Shown one piece after another: positions 51,783 to 61,957 of a stretch of 64,000 nt of DNA. Each line of letters starts with the position of its first letter. Position 1 is the stretch's first letter. This stretch comes from Apis mellifera. Its lineage: Eukaryota > Arthropoda > Insecta > Hymenoptera > Apidae. The stretch spans positions 12,424,501 through 12,488,500 of the forward strand of contig NC_037641.1 of the NCBI RefSeq assembly GCF_003254395.2. Direction: 5' to 3'. The position numbers and the translations under genes are program-made. Under the pieces are notes generated by a model. It was not told the origin of the DNA and searched no databases. It saw only the letters and a program-made list of their open reading frames with translations.

Positions 51783-53559
51783 GGAAGGAAGATTCGAGCG
51801 ACGAGTTAATATTTAATTTGTGAAGATGAAAGAGAAGAGTGATATGCTCGAGGTAGGCACACGATGAAATTTCGCGATTAACGATGTCACATTTTCGAAC
51901 AAAAGTTTAATTCGATCCGAAACATTTTTCGCTTCAAATTCGCAAAATCAGACGAGACACGTTCGCGTGTATAAAAAAAAAGTGATTTCACTCGACACCT
52001 CATGAAAATACACTTTAACACTTTGCAAATATTATTAATTCCATTAATAATAAAAATCTCGAGTAAACCGGGAGTTGGTTTTCGATTTTCACGCCGCGTA
52101 TTCATTCGCGGTTACCGCGGGATGCAATTAACGAAATCGGGAGTGTGAATTAAATCAACGATCGGAAATGCAATTATATCGGAATCGTGTTTCTTCGATC
52201 CTCGAGAGCATTAAAGAGAAACGTTCTACTATTGTGTTATAATATGTATGTCGTGTTATCGGTAATGAATGTCGCGCAGACAGTGTAATTATTGATAATG
52301 ACAATTGTTAATTTTATTTGTAAAATTATCATGATTTATTTCTATTTTAATAGAAAAATATATATAGAAATAGACCATGGTCAAATTTAATAGCTACTCG
52401 TTTCGTTGATCACTTTTTCGATGGATTTATGTCCAACGTTGGATCAATCGGTTACGAAAGGAAAAAAAGAATGAAGAATGTTATTGTAGCCTGGGTCAAC
52501 TTTTAAAACGTTTTAATTCGAAAAACAAGCGTGACAAATCTGTCCAACGGTTCGTGATCGGGTTGCAAAGCGACGGATTCAAAAAACGAGGGGGAAATAC
52601 TTTGGGAAAAAGAATTCCTTTTGGAAATTCCTCGCGTTTCTTCGACTCGGTAAACGGTGAAATTCGATATTCAGGATTTCACGAAAGACACGTAGACGTT
52701 GATAACTAGAGGGAAAGCAACGATTTCAACGTTTCAATTCGACCGAATCAATTTCGACGGATAACGCGTATTTTAGAAACGGAATTTTTTTCACATTTTT
52801 TTCACAACTTAAGAACAAATAACAGGTTTACGTGTAATTCTAAAAATTCCAGTCGTACGTGTCATCCAATTTCTCGTCAAATATGTTTATCTTCTTTCAC
52901 ACAATGTTGCAATCGAATCGTTTAAAAAAAATATATCACGTTTGTTTAAACAATCGAACTATTTATCATATTCACCTTTTATTAAAAACTTTTATAAACT
53001 TTCGTGGAACAACTGAACCAATAATCACACCGATCAATCTCTCTTCAACAATCATTCGTCTAAATTCGAAACAATGGTGGGCATCTAATTCCAAAATTGG
53101 TGTCGTGGTGTCGCTGGTGTATGCATGGCGGATCGACGAGGAAACAGTTGTAGTAGCGACAATTGTAGAAATATAAAGGAGAAGAGAGAAAGAGAGGGTA
53201 AAGACGAGACGATCGTGTTGAAAATGGCGGGCTAAGTGGTATTGTTCTCTGGATGGAAACGTAGGAGGATTTTTACCTTCTCATTCTTGTACCGTCTAAC
53301 GACCCTTTCGAGTTGTCGCCGTAGGAGAAGGTTTTTGAAGCGAAGAAACAGAAGAAGGAAAGAGAGAAAAAAAAAAGAGTGGAAAACAAGAGGAGAATAG
53401 GATAGAAGAAGGGAAGCCGAAAGTCGAAATAGGTACGTGCCAAAGTGGTCAGGGCCTTGACGACCCGTGTTACCGTTCTTCAAGAACCTCGATAGCGTCG
53501 TCAGTCATTAAACCATCGACTATAGCATGACAATACTTGAAAACTCGCGAGGAAACAAT

Positions 53560-54030
53560 AATCGAAGGTAGAGGATCCTTGTTCTATTTGAAGATTTATT
53601 TTTTTTTTTTTTTTTAGAAAGATGAGAAAAATTGTAACGAAAGTTAACGAGAAATTAATTATACGAGAAGAGATATATACGTAATACAAAAGTAATATAT
53701 AGAAAAGGGGAATTGAAAGAAAAATATTAAAGGTGAGGTTAAGTGTTAAGCCATTACACTTTTTCTTCTCTCAGATAGATTAGAAGAAGGAGAATAGTCG
53801 AAGATAGACGAGAAAGAAATTGTCGAGGATCCTTCTTCTATTTAAGGAGTCGAATTTTTTTCTTTCTTTAAAAAGATGAGAAAAGTTGTGCGAGAAATTA
53901 ATTATACGAGGAGAAATATATATACGTATGAAAATAGTACGTAGGAAAAAAAGGAAATTGAAAGAAAAAATTAAAGGTGAGGTTAAGCTACGTTATATTT
54001 TTTCTTCTCTGGCAATAAATTAGAATAATT
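53560..54030. repeat. Tandem duplication, period 254 bp
   Basis: GAGGATCCTT(G/C)TTCTATTT occurs at 53571 and 53825. Both copies continue with AAAGATGAGAAAA, GAGAAATTAATTATACGAG, GATATATACG-like, GGAAATTGAAAGAAAAA and TTAAAGGTGAGGTTAAG and end at a TTTTTTCTTCTCT block. The two copies differ by scattered substitutions and small indels. Confidence 0.8.
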
Positions 54031-55681
54031 CATAAATTCATAGTTTAGAAAAAAAAATTTAACGTAAAAATCTATTTGAAAAAAAAACAAGAATAAATGA
54101 ACGCGCTTAAGGAAATGTATGCGACATAAATTTTCCGCTGGATCGAAGATTATACGATTCAATTTATAGGTTAGCCAGTCGACAAAGAACACCGTTCAAC
54201 CAGTGCAACGATTTATTCGTCGAAAATTCAACTTGATCGACCAGTCCATATCTCTATGGCGAGCTCGAATATCGAATACGTTTCGCCTACGCGAGGAAAT
54301 TCGTTAAATTGGGACATATTTTCGATCCACGTTGCTCTTACGGCAGGGTGTAGCATGTCGCGACGTTTGAAAAAAACATGGAACGCTATACACACGAGAA
54401 ATATGGAATGTATCCCGTGGAACGAAGCTTTGCCAACGAAGACACGTAGGAAATGACGATTGAATCGTCTCGACGAGTCGTCGATATCGTCCATGTCAAT
54501 TTGGCCTCGTGGGAATCCTTTTTTTCGAGTTCTCATCTTGGATGATGCGATCGGGGTTAACGAACAACGGATGAGAAGGCATGCAAATGAAGAAGCTTAG
54601 AGTGAAAAAAAAAAAAAAAAAAAAGAAAAAAAAAAGCAGCATGCGAGGTTGAAGTCGTTGGTGCATAAATCATCGATGGAAATGACGAGTGAGGTTAAAT
54701 AAATGAAAAAGAAGCGGCAAGAAGAACGATTGATACGGTGGGAAAAAATACATTTATATTTGTTTTTTGCGACGAGACCAAGCATCATTTTCGATTAAAT
54801 TCAGGCAGATTTATTCATCGGAGAAAATTTTTTTAAAATTATGATTTGAGTTTTTTTTTTTTTTTGAGAAATTAAACGAATTAATTTATTAGATTAATTT
54901 TTTTTCAATTTCAATTCTCTTTGATGAAAATTTAAAAATTATATTTTTATCGATCGAAAGCAACGAACAATCTCAAGATTTTATCAATCAAAATTGTGTT
55001 TGTAATTCATAATTGATTTTGGTGAAATTTTTAACATATATATATATATATAAATCTACAAAATGTAAATTTTTAAATTTTCATTAAAGGAGATTAAAAA
55101 ATTCGAAAAATCGTTTTATTTTCCTGATCTAATTTAATCTAATAGTCTAAATTAGTCTAATCTAACTTTTCAAAAGGAAAAAAAAATTCAAGTCATTAAA
55201 TCGAGTTTTAAAAAAAAGATATCGAGATTTTCAAAGGCCAAATCAACACTTTTTCGATCGGTACTTTATTTACTCATATCACGATCCGCGAAGTGTAAAC
55301 GAGTTTCGTCTAAATTGCGTAACGAACAAAGTAATTCTCTCCTCGATATTGGTCCTATGTAATTTTCTATCGCGTTTCATTCGCGATATAATGATCAAAG
55401 GAAATTGTTCGAACCTATCTAGAATAAAAGAAACCTCGTGTTTTCCACGATTTCGAGACAACGAGTGTTCATCGTGACGCAAAATACATCGACTTGAATC
55501 TTCAGCTCGAAGAGTTGTAGCTTTTGAAATTCCGCTCGTCGTTTCAGAAGCAGCTTTGCAAACAGTCGCAAAGTTGTCGTTTATTATTCATATGGTTATT
55601 CGTGGTATAACGACAATGTTTTGATCGCATGTCTCTTCCATGTTGTTGAAAATTGATCCATTTTAAATGAAACTGTATATA

Positions 55682-56201
55682 TACAGGGTGTCTCAAAAAT
55701 GTTGGAAATTCGTAAACTAGAGATTCTTGAGATAATTTTAAGCAACATTTTCCTTTGCGAAAATTTTCATTACGGCTTTGTTAACGAATTATTAACAAAA
55801 AAATACTGGCCAATCATAAAGCGCGTAGCCTAGTCGTGCCGTAACATTAATTATGTGTTACCGAACACGAACAAGTCCAAGCAGTAGAAAATGTATTGAA
55901 TATTATATTTATTTATTTATTGTTCGTGATATAATTTTTTCGATAAAAAAATATTTATTATATTTAATATAAATTATTTATATTTATTATATTTAATATA
56001 TATTAAATATTTATTATATTATGCTTGGACTTGTTCGTGCTCAGTTGGCAACACGTAATCAACGTTACTATGGTGAGGTTATATGCTCCTTGATTGGTCA
56101 ATATTTTTTACAAAGCCACAGCGAAAAGAAAAACTTCAAATTACCTTAGAAATCTCTAGTGTACGAATATTCTATTTACATATATTTTTGGAATCCCTGT
56201 A
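55682..56201. mobile_element. Foldback / MITE-like element with about 200-bp inverted arms
   Basis: The left arm (55682-55883) starts TACAGGGTGTCTCAAAAAT. The right arm (56022-56201), read on the minus strand, starts TACAGGGATTCCAAAAAT. The arms share ATTCGTAMACTAGAGAT, a TAYTGRCCAATCA block and, at their inner ends, the perfect CACGAACAAGTCCAAGCA. The roughly 140-bp centre is AT-rich with TTTATTATATTTAATA iterations and has no coding capacity. Both ends abut TATA, consistent with a TA target duplication. CAGGGTGTC-type termini are common in arthropod DNA elements; the superfamily cannot be assigned here. Confidence 0.8.
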
Positions 56202-57245
56202 TATATTGATATACTTAGCAAGAAAAATAATCTCTGATGTTGAAAGAAAATTCAACGAAAAGAAAGACAAATAAGAGAATTGCGCGCATCTCTCAATCAA
56301 AACGAAAAATCTACATATTACAATTTTCATCGATGTTTTCGCTGTTGAAAGTTTGTTTCGATTTAAATATAAATTTGAAGTTATTTTCAAAGCTATTCAA
56401 AAATTTTTTTCTACAAATGGAAATATCGGTGGAAAAATATCTCGTGATTTCTTTCGAGATAAAGTCTGTGCGTGGCACGATGCTCGTTTTTCGGTGGCGC
56501 ACATACGCCCTCTCGACGAGGAACGAAGAAATTTCTGGGCAAAGCGATACGACTCTCGTTTGTCGTTGGCGCCATGTCGGATTAACGACGTTATTTCATT
56601 CGAGCCAAGCCGCGATATTAATTCTTGCGTCGCGAATACAAATTACTTCATTTTCGAGTTATGGAATTATTTTCACACCACGCTATTTCATGCACTTTCA
56701 ACGAGTTTTGACCTCGAATCTAATTATCAATAAGCACGATCTCTTTTTTTCTTTTTTTTTTCTAACGCGCAATTCGATTTTTAGCGCAACAGAGTTTGAA
56801 CGAAATTCGAGGTTACTCAACACGCCACGCCGTCTACGCCGTCTAACGCGAAGCAACCGGTTTGAAACCACATTCGTGCGGTTGCCAATGTGCACGTATT
56901 TCCCGCATGCACGTGTTAATTTTACACGGGCGTGTAATAATATCCCGTAGTTACGTTTTATCCATTCTCTTTCAACTCCGCCCACACTTGATCCCTTTCA
57001 TCGCGAGCCAAAAGCTTGGCTGTTTTTCATTGAACCGCTAGAACCGCTCGCAATTGATCTTGTTTTCACGCAAAATCACAAAAGATTCCTGCTGCGATTC
57101 GACTGTTGTAATTTCGCGTCTCGCTCAATCGTTAATTCCACGTAACGCCTTTGCTTTTCATTCGATCATTTAACATTTCGTACGTATCATCGAGCGAACA
57201 ATTGAGTGGACGATATTTGTACGACGCTTCCGTGCTTTGTAAATT

Positions 57246-57248
<3 letters not shown>

Positions 57249-57308
<60 letters not shown>
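57249..57308. repeat. (CT)n microsatellite
   Basis: About 60 bases of perfect CT repeat. Confidence 0.95.
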
Positions 57309-57312
<4 letters not shown>

Positions 57313-58967
57313 CGGTTTTCAATGGTGAAAAACTTGTCTTCGCCTCGAAGATATCGCATCGGGGATTTTTCAAAAACGGTCCACCGCGTCTGTGAATATT
57401 CATGAGCAACGTGTCACCATGACAGGTGTAGAGGACTCGAGGGGATGTGAATACGTGTTGCACGGCAGATTCATCGAGAGAACTGATTTTCGCCATTTGG
57501 AATCACGCGATCGCGAGGATTATTTTTCAATAGAAAAAAATTTCCATCTAGTGGGTTGAACATCTTGATTTTTTCATTTTTTTTTTTTTTTTTTTTAGCT
57601 ATTGTATCATCTCCAAAGAGACTAGAATATTCGCGCCAAAGTTTTTTACTTTCACGAAGCCTGCGATGTTTTCGTATGAAACGAACCTCTGTAAATATAC
57701 GGTGTATAAATATTTCGATCTAGGAGTTACTTTAAGAGTTACGCGAAGGGAAAAGGAGTTAAAACGGAAACGATAGTGTCGAAAAAAAAAAAGGATCGGG
57801 AAAACTTTCGTGAAAATGTATATATATATGTACATATATATACACATACTCCCGCTTAGAGGCTATAAATCAAAGGAAAAAATCGTTGCCACGCTTCCAG
57901 ATTCACGGATACGTGTTTCATAACTATACGCGAGTTTATTTCCATATGTCCTGCCCGTGTATACTAAAGAGACTAAAATATCGACCAGACACTCTGTGTG
58001 CCCCAGTTCGCCCAGAATTCTCGTGCAATTTCGTTGATATTTCGAAAAACGGTCGATGTTACGTACTGCGAAATTTCGTTCCTTTTTTTCACGTGTATTT
58101 TATTTTATTTTTTTTTTTTTCTATTTTAAAAATTCTTCATTATTTAAAACCTTTGTTTTTTACTTTTCTTATACACCTTTAGATTTATCAATTTTGCACG
58201 TAACTTGGATCTCTCTCTCTCTCTCCAGTGGATCTCACCCATGGATCGATGAAACGAAGCTTGCTTAAATTTTTAATCGATTGTGGTAAATCGAAAACGA
58301 ATTCTACTGCTGGATTTGGATGTTTTTATTTTAATGGAGACAGGTGATTTTTTAATATTCGTCTAGAATTATTGCAAACGGATATATAATTCGAATTTCA
58401 TTTTTCAATTTGAAGTTCATTTTTAGCTTTTCTTAGAGGCACAATTTACCAGCGAGTTTTCCACCAAACTCTCAATAGAAGTTACTCTATAGAGGCTATG
58501 TAATAGATATTACAACAGCGACGGCCACTTGACAAGTCACGCTTGCGCCCCAAACAGGGCTGCCAATTAACCCGTTGAAAAAGTAACTGGTTATAAAAAT
58601 TTTATTCGTAGCTATTGTAGCTGATCTCCTCATCATATGATAACTTTGGGATTACAGTTTATTCGTTGTTTTGAATAATAAATTATATTGAAGTAAGTTT
58701 TATTCTTTAACTATTAAATTTTCTCCATCAAGAGTGCCAATTATCTTGGCAATATGGGCGTCTTGCAATAAAATTTCTTCAATTTTATACGAGTAAATAT
58801 ATTTAGTTTTATATATATAATTGATCGTACAGCTTCGATAAATTATTGAATCAACTTTTTATTCTTAATTTCAGTCGTTGAAAATTTCGTCTCTGAACGA
58901 CGAAGGAGAAAAATGATCTCGAGGACTGATTGTCACGCGTGGCGGGAACCCATCTCTCTGCAAATCC

Positions 58968-60600
58968 ATCCTCCTCTTAATTCGCATTCTCGTCCAAGAC
59001 GATTACCAGAGGGAGAGTTGAGATACAATTTTCAAGACCGCCCTCTCCATTGCTCTTTTTCGCCCCCCTCTTAATTCGCATTTTCATCGAGAACGATTAC
59101 CAGAGGGGGAGAAACCAAGTGATAATTTTCAAAATCGTCCTCCAACCAGTGCTCTTTTTCACTCTTCTCTTAATTCGCAAAATGGTCATCAGAGGGAGAA
59201 AATTTATATTTACAAAACTATCCTTCAATGTGGCATTTTTCTGATTTATTTTGGAGGAAGCATCAAGTTTTCAAAATCGTCCTCCAATCATTGTTCTTTT
59301 TCATCCTCTTCTTAATTTGCAAGATGATCATCAGAGGGAGAAAATTTATATTTACAAAATCGTCCTTCAACGGCATTTTTCTGATTTATTTTGGAGGAAG
59401 CATCAAGTTTTCAAAATCCTCCAACCTTGCCATTGCTCTGTTTCAAGATGATCATCAAAGAGAGAAAATCTATATTTACAAAATCATCCTCCAATATGGC
59501 ATTTTTCTGATTTATTTTGGAGAAAGCATCAAGTTTTCAAAATCCTGCAACCATTGCTTTTTTTCATCCTCTTCTTAATTCGCAAGATGATCATCAGAGG
59601 GAGGAAATCTATATTTACAAAATCTATTTACCTTCAACATGGCTATTCACATTTTTCTGATTTATTTTGGAGGCAGCACCAAGTTTTCAAAATCCTCCAA
59701 CCTTGCCATTGCTCTGTTTCAAGATGATCATCAAAGAGAGAAAATCTATATTTACAAAATCATCCTCCAACATGGCATTTTTCTGATTTATTTTGGAAGA
59801 AGCATCAAGTTTTCAAAATCCTCCAACTCTGTCATTGCTCTTTTTCACTCTTTTCTTAATTCACAAGATGATCATCAGAGGGAGAAAATCTATATTTACA
59901 AAATCTATATTTACCTCCAACATGGCTATTCGCATTTTTCTGATTTATTTTGGAGGAAGCACCAAGTTTTCAAAATCCTCCAACCCTGCCATTGCTCTTT
60001 TTCAAGATAATCATCAGAGGGAGAAAATCTATATTTACAAAATCGTCCTTAAAACATGGCTATTCGCATTTTTCTGATTTATTTTTGAGGAAGCATCAAG
60101 TTTTCAAAATCCTCCAATTCTGTCATTGCTCTTTTTCACTCTCCTCTTAATTCACAAGATGATCATCAGAGGGAGAAAATCTATATTTACAAAATCTATA
60201 TTTATCTCCAACATGGCTATTCGCATTTTTCTGATTTATTTTGGAAGAAGCACCAAGTTTTTAAAATCCTTCAACCTTGCCATTGCTCTTTTTCAAGATA
60301 ATCATCAGAAGAAGAAAATCTATATTTACAAAATCGTCCTTCAACATGGCATTTTTCTGATTTATTTTGAAGGAAGCACCAAATTTTCAAAATCTCTGCC
60401 ATTGTTCTTTTTCACCCTCCTCTTAATTCACAAGATGATCATCAGAGGGAGAAAATCTATATTTAGAAAATCATCCTCCAACATTGCTCTTTTTTCACCC
60501 TTCTCTTAATTCTCATTTTCCTGATCTATTTTAGAGAGAGCACCAAGTTTTCAAAATCCTCCAACAACGACCATAGCTCTTTTTCCTTTGATTATTGGAG
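58968..60600. repeat. Tandem array, about 140-bp unit
   Basis: TATATTTACAAAA (or one mismatch) occurs at 59205, 59347, 59471, 59610, 59747, 59891, 60030, 60182, 60321 and 60459; spacings are 124-152 bp, mostly 137-144. Each unit contains GATGATCATCAGAGGGAGAAA, TATATTTACAAAATC, CAACATGGC, ATTTTTCTGATTTATTTTGGA, AGCA(C/T)CAAGTTTTCAAAATCC and CATTGCTCTTTTTCA. Two more degenerate units with GATTACCAGAGGG lie at the left edge. Because units are often near a multiple of three, chance open frames up to 127 codons with repetitive peptides run through the array; they are not genes. Confidence 0.92.
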
Positions 60601-61140
60601 GGAGAGACTAAGAACCTGATTTTTACAATCAGAGTTTAGATCAGAGAAGTTCGTTTAGACGTCGTGGAATTCGGATCAATCAGCTGTAAAAACAATCAGA
60701 GTGAATTGAGGCGCTCCTTTTTGCTGCTGAAGTCTCACGGCCGGTTTAAACAATTATCCCTTTGATTACTTTTAAGTTCTATTCAAGATACTCCATGAGA
60801 ATCTTAATGGCGTGCGATTTTTCCTCTTTTTCTTCTTCTTCTTTTCTTTTTTTTTTAGATTCAAAAGTGAACGAGCCAATTGTATATAGTTACGTTAATG
60901 TTTGCGTTTTAAATAGAAGCTTCGTCCGATATTTATTCCCGTCAAAGAGTCCTCGAGGAGGAAAAGAGGGAAGAAGACGGCAAGGAAGACGCTACGGAAA
61001 ATTTATCGCCATCCAGCCGACCACCTCCTCCGTTCCACTCTTTCTCAAAGAGAATTATTCCTGTTGTCATACGTGTGACCGACTTTCCATCTGCTTCGAG
61101 GAGAAGAGCGAGAGAATAGAGAAATCCTGCGAGAGATAAA

Positions 61141-61165
61141 AAAGAGAGAGAGAGAGAGAGAGAAA
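61141..61165. repeat. (GA)n microsatellite
   Basis: A short GA run in a purine-rich stretch; a GT run follows at about 61293-61310. Confidence 0.8.
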
Positions 61166-61760
61166 AGAATAAAAGAGAAAAAAATAAAATAATAATTCGA
61201 TCGAACCCCGAGTGCTGCTCCTCCATCCGGACTGTCGCTTCTTATTTGCTCTGGAAGAGTAATATTTCAAAAGAATAACGGTGGACGTTGTACGTGTGTG
61301 TGTGTGTGTCTTTCTCGAATAAAATGTAATCGAAAGATAGGAAATAGATGATACCACCGTATATTATATCGGCGAATAACTGTGCCCCCCCCCCCTCGAT
61401 TCACGTTGGAAATTATACCGGAGCAACTTTCTAAATTATTGGCTGGTAAATTTATTACACCGATTTATTCCCCGCCACGGTTTATTTTCCCGCCGAACGA
61501 TCCGCGGTTCCTCGATTAAATCTACGGATAAATCGGTTAATTATTATTCCAGAGGCGATCGATATGAAAGGGGGGGAAAATAAAGTGAAAAAAATATTGA
61601 CAAATTAATATCCACGAATTAATATCTTTTTTATTTTATTTCGTGTCATTTCTTCATTTCATAGAATAAATAAAATAGAATAAATATGAGATTTATATAC
61701 GAATATAATCTGAGATTTTAAGATGCCTAGTAAAAATGGAATTTTTTTTTTTTGTTACAG

Positions 61761-61957
61761 GCATGCGATTGTTTGGGCATTAGCAAGGAATGCGACTACT
61801 TTGGGCTGAAGTATCAGAACGCGAAGGGCGAGGAGCTCTGGTTGAATCTGAGGAATCCTATAGAGAGGCAAACGGGCGGCGGTGTGGCCCCGCTAAGATT
61901 CGCATTGAGGGTTAAGTTTTGGGTACCGCCTCACCTGTTGCTGCAAGAAGCTACCAG
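61761..61957 (+). CDS. MYLIP: MYLIP/Idol (Dnr1) E3 ligase, second coding exon
   Basis: Continues the FERM F1 lobe in phase with the exon at 17009: residues 30-95, ACDCLGISKECDYFGLKY, then KGEELWLNLRNPIERQ, ending RVKFWVPPHLLLQEATR across the donor GTAAAA (phase 2). The YFGL, WLNLRNPI, LRVKF(W/F)V and HL(L/I)LQEATR/QTR motifs match the MYLIP family better than other FERM proteins such as PTPN14, ezrin or band 4.1. The acceptor is preceded by a strong poly-T tract. Local base composition is noticeably more GC-rich than the flanking intron, typical of constrained coding sequence. Remaining FERM lobes and the RING finger should lie beyond position 64,000. Confidence 0.92.

Larger units (their letters stand above)
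17096..61760 (+). other. Giant MYLIP intron 1 (44,665 bp)
   Basis: Bounded by donor GTGAGT at 17096 and acceptor TTTGTTACAG ending at 61760, both phase 0. No internal gene is supported: the open frames (up to 237 codons at 56237-56950) translate to low-complexity or non-conserved-looking peptides, often across repeats. The DNA is CpG/TCGA-rich compared with the upstream gene block. It contains microsatellites, three long tandem arrays, several 200-370 bp local duplications and one foldback element, listed separately. Stretches not covered by those entries (for example 27.0-30.1 kb, 31.0-33.0 kb, 40-46.7 kb and 61.2-61.7 kb) show nothing beyond homopolymers and short AT-rich runs. Confidence 0.85.

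Noticed and set aside
56237..56950. 237-codon open frame, the longest in the window
   Set aside because: It begins at the edge of the foldback element. The translation lacks any recognisable motif, mixes basic and Phe-rich stretches, and overlaps other long frames in both strands. TCGA-rich, stop-poor DNA gives such frames by chance.
59050..60509. Series of overlapping frames with repeated peptides, possibly a repeat protein
   Set aside because: The frame shifts between units, the stop codons, the intronic position and unit lengths not fixed to multiples of three fit a minisatellite, not a coding repeat.
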